NCBI RefSeq assembly: GCF_039962115.1 | Contig: NZ_JAMPKJ010000035.1 | Coordinates: forward strand, 1-62,982 | Direction: 5' to 3' | Length of the DNA stretch: 62,982 nt | From: Funiculus sociatus GB2-C1 | Lineage (GTDB): Bacteria; Cyanobacteriota; Cyanobacteriia; Cyanobacteriales; FACHB-T130 | Shown: positions 52,397 through 61,987 of the stretch, one piece after another | Layout: every line of letters begins with the position of its first letter | How positions within the stretch are numbered: the stretch's first letter is position 1 | Position numbers and translations under genes: made by a program | Notes under the pieces: model-generated | Databases searched by the model: none | What the model was told of the DNA's origin: nothing | What the model saw: only the letters and a program-made list of their open reading frames with translations

Positions 52397-53131
52397 TTAG
52401 ACAGGGCTGGGCATTGATGGGATAAAATCAGCTAACCCCAAGTAGCGAATTCCCTCTGGGTTAATTTCAAAACGGCAAGGTAACACCTCCAAGCCCAAGG
52501 AAACAGCATCGCGCAACAACTCCCCATACAAAGGATCGGCAATGTCTCCGGGCGCAAACTGGTTACAGTCGCCACGATTAATAAAATAAAGCATCACCGC
52601 CCGCGCTTGGGGAATTAGCGCCGTTAGTTCTCGCAGGTGCTTTTGTCCCCTCGTCGTGACCGTATCGGGAAATAGCACCAGTTTACCTTGCGCCCAAGTT
52701 GTACTTTTGACTTCCAGATAAATCGGTCTGTCAGACTCATCGCCAGTCAGCAAAAAATCTACCCGGCTTTTCTCTTTCCCGTAAGGTACTTCAAAGCGAA
52801 TTAGACTGTATTTACCTAATGGAAACAGGAACTTCTCCAACGCCAACTTAATCACCCGATTTGGCAAAGCTGTATTCACTCCTACCCAGGCTGGTTCAGT
52901 ATCGCAAACCTGAATCATTTCCCAGGTATAAGGCAACTTGCGGTTAGGATTATCACTGAAGGACACCTGCACCGGACTCCCAGGCGTAGAAACCGCCGTC
53001 ATTGGGCCAGTATTAGGACAGTGGGCGGTGATTACTTCCCCAGTCGCCAGCTCAATATCGGCAAAAAACCGCTTATAACGTTTGAGTAGGACACCCGGAT
53101 ACAGAGTTGGATATTGGTAAAGCCAATCCAT
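52397..53131 (-). CDS. sfsA: SfsA DNA/RNA nuclease family
   Basis: 244 residues. RFFADIELATGEVITAHCPN, TGPMTAVSTPGSPVQVSFSD, SRVDFLLTG, YLEVKSTTWAQGKLVLFPDT and GQKHLRELTALIPQARAVML fit the SfsA family, with a PD-(D/E)XK-like D...EVK motif. The family was first named for sugar fermentation stimulation and is annotated as a nuclease. Same strand as nadK. Confidence 0.9.
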   Translation of the reverse strand: MDWLYQYPTLYPGVLLKRYKRFFADIELATGEVITAHCPNTGPMTAVSTPGSPVQVSFSDNPNRKLPYTWEMIQVCDTEPAWVGVNTALPNRVIKLALEKFLFPLGKYSLIRFEVPYGKEKSRVDFLLTGDESDRPIYLEVKSTTWAQGKLVLFPDTVTTRGQKHLRELTALIPQARAVMLYFINRGDCNQFAPGDIADPLYGELLRDAVSLGLEVLPCRFEINPEGIRYLGLADFIPSMPSPV

Positions 53132-53271
53132 AGTAGTTTTTTAATGCAGAGTAACGCAAAGGTAATCTTAGGCGATCGCAGAGTCAGACAAACCTTTGCT
53201 ACCTAAACCGTTAACCTTTGCATTCTTTGCGTTTAAATAAAATGAGTCTCTTGAGGTATCTTTAAGCATTT

Positions 53272-54885
53272 GTGACTGAAAAGCAAAAAACCGCTCGTTC
53301 CCTAGCTGGAATTGCTGGGATTGTGGCAATTGCCACACTGATTAGTAAAGTTTTTGGGTTAGTGCGCCAGCAAGCGATCGCAGCTGCTTTTGGTGTGGGT
53401 GTCACCGCCGATGCCTACAACTACGCCTATGTCATCCCTGGCTTTTTGTTGATCTTACTGGGCGGCATCAATGGCCCTTTTCATAGTGCCATTGTCAGCG
53501 TCTTAGCCAAGCGCGACAAATCGGAAGCCGCACCTTTGGTGGAAACCATTACAACACTGGTGGGAGGGATACTCTTCATCGTCACCATCGTTTTAATTGT
53601 ATTTGCCGGAGTCTTCATTAACCTGGTCGCACCGGGTTTAAGCGAGACAGCCTACGGGATACAAGTGAAAGCGATCGCCATCGATCAATTACAGATAATG
53701 GCTCCGATGGCAATCCTTGCTGGACTCATCGGCATTGGCTTTGGCACCCTCAACGCCGCTGATATGTACTGGTTGCCCTCCGTTAGTCCCTTATTCTCCA
53801 GCATTACAGTCATTGGCGGACTCGGCATCTTAGCGCTGCAACTCGGCGACCAAATCAACGCCCCCCAATACGCCAAGCTAGGAGGATTAGTTTTAGCTGG
53901 GGGAACCCTTGCTGGTGCGATCTTACAGTGGTTAATCCAGCTGTCGGCACAATGGCGGGCTGGCTTGGGCACATTACGCCTGCGCTTTGACTGGCACCAG
54001 CCTGGAGTTAAGGATGTCCTCAAGGTGATGGGGCCAGCAACCCTTTCCTCTGGAATGCTGCAAATTAACCTCTACACCGATTTATTTTTCGCTTCTTATA
54101 TTCCCCAAGCAGCAGCAGCCATGACCTATGCAGGGCTTTTAGTGCAAACGCCGCTGGGAATTATTTCCAATGTAATTTTAGTGCCGCTACTGCCCATATT
54201 TTCGCGGCTGGCTGCCCCGGAAAATTGGACTGAACTCAAGGCGCGAATTCGTCAGGGAATACTCCTCACTGCCGTTACCATGCTGCCTTTGAGTGCCTTA
54301 ATGGTAACTCTGGCAGTGCCAATTGTGCGCGTGGTTTATGAGCGTTATGCTTTCGACCAAAGGGCATCCCAGCTAGTTTCCTCAGTGCTAATTGCTTACA
54401 GCATTGGGATGTTTGTCTACTTGGCGCGTGACGTGCTGGTGCGCGTCTTTTATGCTTTGGGGGATGGCGAAACACCGTTTCGCATCAGTATCGTGAATAT
54501 CTTTCTGAATGCCATACTCGACTATATTCTTGTCCAACGTTTCGGCGCACCCGGTTTGATTCTGGCAACGGTGGGGGTGAATATTACTTCAACAATAGCG
54601 CTGGTGTGGTTGTTAGATCGCAAGCTTCACGGCTTACCTTGGCGGGAGTGGTGCTTACCTATCCTCAGTTTAACTGGCGCTAGCTTTGTGGCTGGGTTAG
54701 CTACCTGGGGCGTTAGTCGGGGTTTTCAGGAATTTTTAGGCAGCAACAGTTTGCTGTTGCAGTTGTTGCAGCTAAGTTTAGCTGGATTAGTCGGCTTAGG
54801 GGTTTATGCCTTATTTGCCACGCGGCTGAATTTGCCAGAAGTGGATATTTTTGTCTCCCGCATTCGCCAGCGCTTTGTGAGATAA
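53272..54885 (+). CDS. murJ: Lipid II flippase MurJ
   Basis: 537 residues from GTG 53272. About 14 membrane helices. N-terminal SLAGIAGIVAIATLISKVFG and VRQQAIAAAFGVGVTADAYN are hallmark MVF sequences, and the later SSVLIAYSIGMFVYLARDVLVRVFYALGD is conserved. It flips lipid II across the membrane for peptidoglycan synthesis. The start is GTG because no nearby ATG is in frame. Confidence 0.92.
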   Translation: MTEKQKTARSLAGIAGIVAIATLISKVFGLVRQQAIAAAFGVGVTADAYNYAYVIPGFLLILLGGINGPFHSAIVSVLAKRDKSEAAPLVETITTLVGGILFIVTIVLIVFAGVFINLVAPGLSETAYGIQVKAIAIDQLQIMAPMAILAGLIGIGFGTLNAADMYWLPSVSPLFSSITVIGGLGILALQLGDQINAPQYAKLGGLVLAGGTLAGAILQWLIQLSAQWRAGLGTLRLRFDWHQPGVKDVLKVMGPATLSSGMLQINLYTDLFFASYIPQAAAAMTYAGLLVQTPLGIISNVILVPLLPIFSRLAAPENWTELKARIRQGILLTAVTMLPLSALMVTLAVPIVRVVYERYAFDQRASQLVSSVLIAYSIGMFVYLARDVLVRVFYALGDGETPFRISIVNIFLNAILDYILVQRFGAPGLILATVGVNITSTIALVWLLDRKLHGLPWREWCLPILSLTGASFVAGLATWGVSRGFQEFLGSNSLLLQLLQLSLAGLVGLGVYALFATRLNLPEVDIFVSRIRQRFVR

Positions 54886-55028
54886 AGATGGCAAGGGGGC
54901 GTGAAGCAAACGCACTCACTCAACCGTATGCAACACTACCAAAGTCTGGCAGGAAGGTGTGATATCTAAATATTAAGCCGAGATGAGTCTTGAAACTTGG
55001 CTCGTTAGCTTAATAACAAAGGCAACCA

Positions 55029-55274
55029 ATGAAGGCCTTCAAAGGATATCTAGCCAGTCTATTTGACAAAGAATTGATCCCGACAGGCTTACGGACTGCT
55101 CTATTCGTAGGCTCTGTTTTATTTTTGATCAATCACGGTCTTGCCTTCTTCCGAGGAGAAATGACTCGCGATCGCTGGATTGCCGGATCTCTTACCTATC
55201 TAATGCCTTATCTTGTCAATATTCATGGTCAATACGCTTATCGTCGCAAATCCTTAAAAACCTCTCGCTATTGA
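55029..55274 (+). CDS. nrtS: NrtS-like small nitrate/nitrite transporter
   Basis: 81 residues with two membrane segments (LRTALFVGSVLFLINHGLAF, WIAGSLTYLMPYLVNIHGQY). The family was described in Synechococcus PCC 7002 as NrtS nitrate transporters; the spacing FINxG..LTYL.PY.V fits. Function here is inferred from family. Confidence 0.7.
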   Translation: MKAFKGYLASLFDKELIPTGLRTALFVGSVLFLINHGLAFFRGEMTRDRWIAGSLTYLMPYLVNIHGQYAYRRKSLKTSRY

Positions 55275-55413
55275 AGAAAGCCGTTACTGATGGCGCTTTT
55301 GAGCCAATAAACAAGTGTAGCCCTACCCTGAGAGAAGACTATGCGATCGCCCGTGCGCGATCGCAATTTATCTCACCCAGATGCCAACGGCAAAGCTCTT
55401 ATTTAACAACTTT

Positions 55414-55722
55414 TTAAAAGTTGCGCTGATACTCTTCTAAAAGATCCATCAAATTAACTTGGCACTGCATAGGCAGCAAGTCTATCAGAGGAACTTCCCG
55501 TTTTCCTCCGCCTAACTTCACGGGGATATTTTCCAGAACTTGCAGCACCCGGTCTTCTTGTAAGGAATCATTAACCAGCATGGGATACAGCTGTTCTGCC
55601 AAGACACTGTGCAAATGAGCATCCCGTAAATAGAGATGCCATTTAGCAATGTCAATGTAAATGTTTTCGCCAATTTCAGCGGCGAGTGCTTCGATTGCTT
55701 CGCTGGTGTTCGCTTTAGCCAT
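55414..55722 (-). CDS. DUF3181 protein
   Basis: 102 residues, helical and acidic. IEALAAEIGENIYIDIAKWH and LYLRDAHLHSVLAEQLYPML match DUF3181, a cyanobacterial family of unknown function. Its last gene neighbours on the same strand are unrelated. Confidence 0.8.
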   Translation of the reverse strand: MAKANTSEAIEALAAEIGENIYIDIAKWHLYLRDAHLHSVLAEQLYPMLVNDSLQEDRVLQVLENIPVKLGGGKREVPLIDLLPMQCQVNLMDLLEEYQRNF

Positions 55723-55816
55723 AACATCTACTCTCTTTTTGTGAATGGGAATCTACTTGCCTTAATTGCAATCGATCCCCTCGGAGTTTGCATCAACGAA
55801 AAGCAGAACCTATGGT

Positions 55817-56149
55817 CTATCTTTTGGTAGTTTTCTTGGTTGTTTTTTTTGTCTTCTCTTTGGGTTTTGGTTGGAACCCTTGAGGAGTTGCGGCTACAGA
55901 TTCGACTACAGGAGTGGAGTAATCTGCCACTCCAAAGATATAAATCATGTGAATCAATATGACCGTTGCCCAGATTCCTGTCACCCATTTAGCCCAAGGC
56001 CATGTAGCATTCTGCAAATTGTGGAAAAACCACAAGCCAGAATTACAGGCGGCAAAAATCGCTACGTGCATAGCAAAATTCATCCGGTCATCAAGGCGAC
56101 GATAGGCGGGGTCGTTACGGTCGGGTTTGCGAGGCCAACGAGGAGGCAT
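55817..56149 (-). CDS. 2TM-domain membrane protein
   Basis: 110 residues. Two membrane segments (MNFAMHVAIFAACNSGLWFF and WVTGIWATVILIHMIYIFG) in the order of a 2TM domain. A basic Lys/Thr/Pro tail (PKPKEKTKKTTKKTTKR) follows. Function unknown; upstream of DUF3181 on the same strand. Confidence 0.7.
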   Translation of the reverse strand: MPPRWPRKPDRNDPAYRRLDDRMNFAMHVAIFAACNSGLWFFHNLQNATWPWAKWVTGIWATVILIHMIYIFGVADYSTPVVESVAATPQGFQPKPKEKTKKTTKKTTKR

Positions 56150-56211
56150 TTGAAGTTCTGAGTTAGGAGTTATGAGTTGTCATTTCTAACAACTAACTTC
56201 ATTTTAAAGCT

Positions 56212-56721
56212 CTAAGTGGCATCTTCCGGACGTTGATAATCTCCCGACTTGCCGCCAGTTTTACTCACTAGGCGAATTGATTCAATTATCATCCCCTTTT
56301 CCAGGGCTTTTGCCATGTCGTACAGTGTAAGCGCGGCGACGGAAACTGCTGTCAGGGCTTCCATTTCCACGCCTGTTTCAGCTTTTGTTACGACTTCTGC
56401 CCGAATCTGATATCCCGGCAGTTGGGGGTCTGGTGTCAGATGCACTTCTACTTTACTGATGGGTAAGGGATGGCACAGGGGGATTAGCCCTGAAGTCTGT
56501 TTTGCTGCCATAATTCCCGCCAGTCTCGCGGTTCCTAAGACATCCCCTTTTGGCGCATTCCCCGCCTGAATCGCCGCCAACGTCTCTGGCAACATCCGCA
56601 CCTGCGCGGCGGCGACTGCAATGCGTTTGGTTGCGGATTTGCTGGAAACATCCACCATCTGCGCCTCACCTTGGGCATCCACATGAGTTAGCGGTTGAAT
56701 TTCAAAAAAATTTTGCGTCAT
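56212..56721 (-). CDS. moaC: Cyclic pyranopterin monophosphate synthase MoaC
   Basis: 169 residues. [40 protein letters not shown] and [20 protein letters not shown] are the family motifs, including the K...LCHP catalytic stretch. It converts the GTP-derived intermediate to cPMP in molybdenum cofactor synthesis. Divergent from the tRNA gene. Confidence 0.94.
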   Translation of the reverse strand: MTQNFFEIQPLTHVDAQGEAQMVDVSSKSATKRIAVAAAQVRMLPETLAAIQAGNAPKGDVLGTARLAGIMAAKQTSGLIPLCHPLPISKVEVHLTPDPQLPGYQIRAEVVTKAETGVEMEALTAVSVAALTLYDMAKALEKGMIIESIRLVSKTGGKSGDYQRPEDAT

Positions 56722-56755
56722 CGCTTTGAGTTGTGTTATTATGAGATTCGGGCAA

Positions 56756-56829
56756 GGGCTTGTAGCTCAGTGGACTAGAGCACGTGGCTACGGACCACGG
56801 TGTCGGGGGTTCGAATCCCTCCTAGCCCG
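56756..56829 (+). tRNA. tRNA-Arg (anticodon ACG)
   Basis: A 74-nt tRNA without encoded CCA. The D stem is GCTC/GAGC, the anticodon stem CGTGG/CCACG encloses loop CTACGGA (anticodon ACG), and the T arm is GGGGG-TTCGAAT-CCCTC. The acceptor stem GGGCTTG / CTAGCCC has one T-T mismatch at position 6-67. The gene has a T-rich tail of terminator type downstream. Confidence 0.95.
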
Positions 56830-56832
56830 TTT

Positions 56833-56888
56833 AATAAGTAAAAAGGCAAAAGGCAAAAAAAGTGTCTTTTGTCTTTTTGCTTTTTATA
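56833..56888 (+). terminator. T-rich stem-loop after tRNA-Arg
   Basis: AAAAAGGCAAAAGGC and related repeats pair with GTCTTTTGTCTTTTTGCTTT with some slippage, ending in TTTTTA. It can terminate tRNA transcription. Confidence 0.5.
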
Positions 56889-57084
56889 GTCTAGTAATTG
56901 GTGCTGGTAAATTGCAAAGCAAGGGTCATCATATCATTGACCTTAACTGGAGCGATCGCGCCTTGGAAAAAAACGCGATCGCATCTTTGTTATTTACAGC
57001 AAAATACCAACTTATAGTTACACTTTACTTGAATTTAACTTTTGATTAGAAGTAAATTAGAGCCATTAATTTCATTAGACCAGA

Positions 57085-57357
57085 ATGGCACTTAGAATAA
57101 AAGTTGAACGCGAGGAGTTTGACGCTGCGGCTACTGATGGATATGTCTACGGCGAGTTGCGCCTTCAAGGCATTATTTACGTTTATGTCGAATTAGGAAC
57201 AGAAAGAGAGTTTATTTCTCAACCTAGTGACAATCCGAATACAGAGTACCGAATTTTCACAAACTGTAATATTTTCTTTGCCGAAACTGAAAAACAGGTT
57301 GATGAGGGAGATTTTGCAGCCGAACAACGCGGTGAAACCGTAATTATTTACTGCTAG
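57085..57357 (+). CDS. Small conserved hypothetical
   Basis: 90 residues, acidic beta/alpha protein (RIKVEREEFDAAATDGYVYG, QGIIYVYVELGTEREFISQP). It overlaps a convergent 55-residue gene by 14 bp at the 3' end. No family recognised. Confidence 0.55.
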   Translation: MALRIKVEREEFDAAATDGYVYGELRLQGIIYVYVELGTEREFISQPSDNPNTEYRIFTNCNIFFAETEKQVDEGDFAAEQRGETVIIYC

Positions 57358-57511
57358 TGTCAGTAGAAGAAGTTACAATTTTTTTGATTCGAGGTCTACC
57401 TAGTTTGATTCGGCGAGTTTCAATGCGATCGCGATTTTTATGCAGGTAATCTTCTAGTTCCTCGGTAGCAACCTCTACAGTTTCTCCATCTTTCAAATAG
57501 ATAGTAACCAT
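57344..57511 (-). CDS. Small hypothetical, 55 residues
   Basis: MVTIYLKDGETVEVATEELE, then DYLHKNRDRIETRRIKLGRP and RIKKIVTSSTDTSSK. A two-strand hairpin and a basic tail, like short nucleic-acid-binding proteins. It overlaps the convergent 90-residue gene by 14 bp. It was found by reading the minus strand. No family recognised. Confidence 0.4.
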   Translation of the reverse strand: MVTIYLKDGETVEVATEELEDYLHKNRDRIETRRIKLGRPRIKKIVTSSTDTSSK

Positions 57512-57607
57512 AGTTTATACTCGAATAGATGTGACAATACTATGTCCAATGTTAACTGGTAAATGCCACACTATACAAGTGTAAACCAAGGGCGCGATCG
57601 CGTTGCG

Positions 57608-57660
57608 GCTACAGAAAGCGATCGCGCTCAACTAGAAAAAGCGCGATCGCTTTCTGTAGC
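57608..57660. terminator. 20-bp perfect HIP1-containing palindrome
   Basis: Arms GCTACAGAAAGCGATCGCGC (57608-57627) and its exact complement (57641-57660), 13-nt loop. It begins 5 bp after the stop of the DUF4351 gene on the minus strand, so it may terminate that gene. The arms hold HIP1 octamers. Confidence 0.6.
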
Positions 57661-57665
57661 TATAG

Positions 57666-58505
57666 CTAATTCTCATCCAACCAGACAACTAAATCCGCAG
57701 GGGAGTGAAAATCCAACAACGCCAAAGCCAATTCCTCTAACTGCGTGACCGATAATGCCGCAATCCGCTGTTGCAATTGTTCATCTAGATTACCAAATTG
57801 ACGGGTTAGCATACGCATAACTAGCGATCGCGCCTCCTCTTCCTTTCCTTCTTGCTTTCCCTGTTGCACTCCCTTCCGGATGATGGCTTGATAAGTTACA
57901 GATTCCTGCATAATTTCCTCCCGCAAAAGTTGGCGAATTAAACTTTCTTCAAACCGTAAACCAGCCAGCACCTCCACACAAGCAGCAAGGTTTCCCCGTT
58001 GCTGTGGTTCTTCAATCGTATCTATCACAGCAGCAACTTGCTCTAGTAAGCTGTTGGGAGAGTCAGTTCTAGCTAGAGTCGCCAATGGTAATAACGCAGG
58101 GTTTGCCAAAAGTGGTGCCGGATCTTGCTCCCACAAGCGAATGACTCGGTAGCGATGTCTGGTATTACGGGTGGTAAATTCTTCGGTAAAGGCACCAACT
58201 GAAGTAGTGGACTTTAAAAAAATTACCACTTGTTCAATGTCACAACGGTATTTGCGGTGCAGTCTTAACCAATAATCCAGCATTCTCAATGGCAGGGGGG
58301 GGTTGGATGCTGGTAGAGTTTGAAACTCTATGTGCAGGATAGAGTTTCCGGTTTGCAACAGTGTGAGAGAATCAGCGCGAATTGGTTCTACACTCAGTTC
58401 AGTTTTGAGTACCTGAATGTCGGTAGCCGAATCTGGAAGTAGCCAGCGGACAAATTCGGCTGGGTATTGTTCTGCAAGGTATTTGCAAATGTTGTCAGAA
58501 TCCAA
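57666..58505 (-). CDS. PD-(D/E)XK nuclease/transposase-like protein with DUF4351
   Basis: 279 residues. The N-terminal Rpn-like region has RADSLTLLQTGNSILHIEFQ (the D...E-x-Q nuclease motif) and LDYWLRLHRKYRCDIEQVVI. The C-terminal 55 residues (RSLVMRMLTRQFGNLDEQLQ, QRIAALSVTQLEELALALLD) are the DUF4351 domain typical of cyanobacterial multicopy nucleases. These are thought to act like recombination-promoting nucleases. Usually mobile and multicopy. No transposon ends identified. Confidence 0.82.
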   Translation of the reverse strand: MDSDNICKYLAEQYPAEFVRWLLPDSATDIQVLKTELSVEPIRADSLTLLQTGNSILHIEFQTLPASNPPLPLRMLDYWLRLHRKYRCDIEQVVIFLKSTTSVGAFTEEFTTRNTRHRYRVIRLWEQDPAPLLANPALLPLATLARTDSPNSLLEQVAAVIDTIEEPQQRGNLAACVEVLAGLRFEESLIRQLLREEIMQESVTYQAIIRKGVQQGKQEGKEEEARSLVMRMLTRQFGNLDEQLQQRIAALSVTQLEELALALLDFHSPADLVVWLDEN

Positions 58506-58583
58506 TGGATAGTAAGTGTTGATAAAGATATGTGCTTACTTTACATTGTCAACGTTCAACGTCAATTTACCCTGAGATTGTCA

Positions 58584-59126
58584 ATGATAGAACAAATGGA
58601 TCTTAATAAACTTGCTCTAGAGGAGTACAGGATACTGGCTGAGGTACGCAGCATCGGAAAATTAATTGAAGAGAAGCACGCTGAGTTACAACGCAGGGGT
58701 ATATTTGACAGATATGGTCGTGTTTACAACAGGTATGCCGCTCTTGCTGTCCAAGGCGATCTTGAAGCTCTTAAGCGGGCATTATTTCTCCGTTGGTTTG
58801 AAGTTGCAGAGCCATCCTTCCTGACTGGGATTACTGAATTGGATGGAGATAAATCGTGGTACGTATTAGAGTATCTAGACAGACTGGCATCCACGAACAA
58901 GCTAGATAAAGAGTTGCGATGGATGCTGCCGCACTATTACGCAGTAGCCGACTATTTTTTTGATTTAATATTTGAAGATGGGTTGCCAGCACTCAGGCAA
59001 TTTCTAGCCGAGAAAAAAAATATGACCTTCCCCTGCGAGGAGTTATTAAGTTCTACGTTAGAGGGTCGCGGTCAAATGGCTGATTATTGGCAGAGTCTGC
59101 GCCAGCACTGTGAAGAAGTAGTCTAA
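58584..59126 (+). CDS. Hypothetical, helical
   Basis: 180 residues from ATG 58584 (the longer frame upstream overlaps the divergent gene). Helical and acidic: LALEEYRILAEVRSIGKLIE, AVQGDLEALKRALFLRWFEV, YVLEYLDRLASTNKLDKELR. I do not recognise a family; the pattern might be an immunity or HEAT-like protein. Confidence 0.55.
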   Translation: MIEQMDLNKLALEEYRILAEVRSIGKLIEEKHAELQRRGIFDRYGRVYNRYAALAVQGDLEALKRALFLRWFEVAEPSFLTGITELDGDKSWYVLEYLDRLASTNKLDKELRWMLPHYYAVADYFFDLIFEDGLPALRQFLAEKKNMTFPCEELLSSTLEGRGQMADYWQSLRQHCEEVV

Positions 59127-59369
59127 CTTATACTCCATAACGAACGTCTGATTTAAGCTTGTGCGATCGTTGAGCCAGTTAGGAATTGCAGCGTAACATA
59201 AGGTCGGAGAGGGACAGGGCGCTCGTTTAGCTTTAGCTTCTGTCTTACAATGATGGAGACTGGAGACAGAAGCGTAGCAAATTGAATAGGGAGATGGCGT
59301 GTATGCCCTATCCTAAACTCATTAAGCGATAAGCGTGCAGCGATCGCATTCTCTTACCATCCTCACTAC

Positions 59370-60617
59370 TTACTTATTCAAAGCGTAAACATCCTTTTCT
59401 TTGCCTATGGCGAAGCGGAGGGAATGGGGTATATTTTTGCTAGAAGATGTGGCGAAGACGATGAGAGCTAGGAATGAAAGAGCTGTCGTAATAACAAACA
59501 TTCCTCGATAGCCGAGAGGTTCAGCAACCGAACCTAAAACAGGCCCAGCGATCGCAATCCCGACATCAAATCCAGTAATGCACAAAGCAAAAACTTTACC
59601 TCTTTCTTGGGCAGTGGAACGGTCAGAAATTAAGGCAATTATCATTGGCATTAACGTTCCCGATCCTGCACCTTCTAGAAAACCACCCAGCAAAAAGCTT
59701 GATGGTGTGTCAGCGAAAGAAATAATTAGCATCGCTATGGCATAGCAAAATATACTACCAGTGATAAATATTCCGCGTCCGTAGTGATCGCTGGCGCGAC
59801 CAACGATTATGCGGGAGATGAAAGATGCGATCGCTGCTGCTGTGTAAAATAACCCAGGATTTAAGTCAACCTTAACCGCCTTAATATACAAAGGCACAAA
59901 GGTACTCAACGCTCCAAACGACAGACCAATCAGCAACAAAACTATAGCTGGAGTTCGCAAGCGAGGGCTGGCTAGTAGCTTCCAAAACTGGGCAGAATTT
60001 TCTGAACCAGCCGATACCTGAGAATCAAGTGTTTCTTGAGTAATACCAGGTTCTTTGACAAGAGTGGCACAAATTAAACCCAAAATTCCCAAGCCAGATG
60101 CGCCCAGAAATAGCGGTGTATAGCCCGCCCCAGCCTGTAGATAACCGCCAATTGCCGGCCCCATTGCCATCCCAATTGGTGTCACCAAGCTCATGTAACC
60201 AATGATTTCACCCCGCTTGGACACCGGAGCCAAATCCACCACCAAGGCGCTGTAACCAGTCGTGAAAGCCGCAATGCTGATACCGTGGAACGCCCGCAGC
60301 ACCATCAATAGGGGAATCGAATTTACAACCAGATAACCTAAAGGCGCGATCGCAGCTACTACCGCGCCAATCAGCACCACCAGTTTTCGACTGCGCCGAT
60401 CTGCCAAACGCCCCAGCCACGAACGACACAGAATCAGCCCGATGGCAAACGATCCCATGACAACACCAATCTGCTGCGTTGTTCCGCCCAGAAACTCCAC
60501 ATACAGAGGCAGAGTGGGCAGCAAAGAAGCCATACTAGACCAAAATAATAGCCCAGCTGTAAATAAAATCAGCAGATTGCGGCGACTTGGTGGCTCCAAC
60601 GTCCAAAAAACTTTCAA
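59370..60617 (-). CDS. MFS transporter
   Basis: 415 residues, 12 membrane segments. The MFS motif A is GRLADRRSRKLVV; the second half has GRASDHYGRG. The substrate is unclear, perhaps sugar or drug efflux. The gene lies 21 bp after the GT2 gene on the same strand, likely one operon. Confidence 0.88.
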   Translation of the reverse strand: MKVFWTLEPPSRRNLLILFTAGLLFWSSMASLLPTLPLYVEFLGGTTQQIGVVMGSFAIGLILCRSWLGRLADRRSRKLVVLIGAVVAAIAPLGYLVVNSIPLLMVLRAFHGISIAAFTTGYSALVVDLAPVSKRGEIIGYMSLVTPIGMAMGPAIGGYLQAGAGYTPLFLGASGLGILGLICATLVKEPGITQETLDSQVSAGSENSAQFWKLLASPRLRTPAIVLLLIGLSFGALSTFVPLYIKAVKVDLNPGLFYTAAAIASFISRIIVGRASDHYGRGIFITGSIFCYAIAMLIISFADTPSSFLLGGFLEGAGSGTLMPMIIALISDRSTAQERGKVFALCITGFDVGIAIAGPVLGSVAEPLGYRGMFVITTALSFLALIVFATSSSKNIPHSLRFAIGKEKDVYALNK

Positions 60618-60638
60618 AGCGTAATTCCTTCTTAATCT

Positions 60639-61670
60639 TTAGCCATCTATCTTGTTACTATTGTTAACCTTTTCTCCGACTACTTCCCTCACCCGATAGA
60701 TTGGTCGTCCTTGCGATTCGTGATAAGTTCTCATTAACAGTTCTGCCAACAGTCCAAAGCTAAATAGCTGTACGCCAGTCACCAGAAGTACGACAGCTAA
60801 AATTAGTAACGGGCGATCGCCGATGCTTTGACCCAAAGCCAGCTTTAAGAAAGTTAAATAACAACCCAGCAGTATTCCCAAGGCGATCGCTACCATCCCA
60901 AACAGCCCAAATACGTGCATGGGACGGGTGAGAAACTTTTTCATAAAGTAGACAGTTAGCAAGTCCATCACGACGCGAAAAGTCCGCCAAATCCCATACT
61001 TACTGCGCCCAAACTTACGGGCGTGGTGACGTACCTGCATCTCAGCAATTCTCGCCCCCTCAATGAAAGCCAAAGCGGGCAAAAATCGGTGCAACTCGCC
61101 GTAGAGGTTCATATCTGCTACCAGTTCGCTGCGATAGGCTTTCAGGGAACAACCGTAGTCGTGTAACTCCACACCCGTAACTCTACCAATCAGCCAGTTA
61201 GCAATTTTGGAAGGAAGTAGGCGACTCAGTGCAGCATCCTGTCGATTCTTTCGCCAACCACTTACCAAGTCATAGCCTTCTTCTAACTTTGCCAATAGCC
61301 GGGGAATATCAGCCGGGTCATTCTGCAAGTCACCATCCATTGTGATAATTACTTTGCCTCGCGCATAGTTAAACCCCGCTGACATTGCCGGAGTTTGACC
61401 GTAGTTGCGACGCAGCAGCACTGCTCTTAAGTCGGTGCGGGTTTGTGCCAGAGATTTAAGTAATTCTGCGGAGCCATCTCTGGAACCGTCATCCACACAA
61501 ACAATTTCGTAGCTGAAAGCCATTTCCTTCAACGAGGTAGCGATCGCTTCAATCAGATGAGGCAAACTCTCCACCTCGTTATACACCGGAACCACCACCG
61601 ATAATTCTGGATTAATCAGGCTTGAGATGTCCTGTCTTTGAGCGTTCTGTGAAATTGACGAAGTGTTCAT
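60639..61670 (-). CDS. GT2 polyprenyl-phosphate glycosyltransferase
   Basis: 343 residues. ELSVVVPVYNEVESLPHLIE, VDDGSRDGSAELLKSLAQTR and ITMDGDLQNDPADIPRLLAK are GT2 DPM1/GtrB-type motifs. Two C-terminal membrane helices (FGLFGMVAIALGILLGCYLT, ILAVVLLVTGVQLFSFGLLA). It makes polyprenyl-phosphate sugars. The GT39 enzyme elsewhere in the window uses such donors; an MFS gene follows. Confidence 0.9.
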   Translation of the reverse strand: MNTSSISQNAQRQDISSLINPELSVVVPVYNEVESLPHLIEAIATSLKEMAFSYEIVCVDDGSRDGSAELLKSLAQTRTDLRAVLLRRNYGQTPAMSAGFNYARGKVIITMDGDLQNDPADIPRLLAKLEEGYDLVSGWRKNRQDAALSRLLPSKIANWLIGRVTGVELHDYGCSLKAYRSELVADMNLYGELHRFLPALAFIEGARIAEMQVRHHARKFGRSKYGIWRTFRVVMDLLTVYFMKKFLTRPMHVFGLFGMVAIALGILLGCYLTFLKLALGQSIGDRPLLILAVVLLVTGVQLFSFGLLAELLMRTYHESQGRPIYRVREVVGEKVNNSNKIDG

Positions 61671-61987
61671 CTTGATACCTTGAGTGCCAAAGCCTTATAA
61701 ATACTGCGTTTCACCCAGAATTACTCACCGCAAATATGTTTTCAGGAGAAACCAAATTTGCTATGTAAGCTTGATTCCTTGACGTTTACTTATATTGCCA
61801 GATCCTGCCGGAGTCAGCAGTCTGCAAAAGCTCAGCCTGCTAGAAGCCACTAGCCACAAAATTTAGATTACTCACAGTTTGTCCTACACTCAGCATTTCT
61901 ACTTAGTTTAATCATTTGCTTTACACAAAATTTATATATATTCTCTTAACTACCCCAATTGTAAAGATTGAATAAAGATTTATCTCA
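61671..61987. other. Upstream region of the GT2 gene
   Basis: 317 bp. No gene or repeat stands out. The AT-rich part before 61980 contains several TATA-like runs (TTTATATATATTC) and might hold a promoter. Confidence 0.35.

Noticed and set aside
57563-57748. 61-codon plus-strand frame over the HIP1 palindrome
   Set aside because: It is made of HIP1 repeats and the antisense of the DUF4351 gene end.
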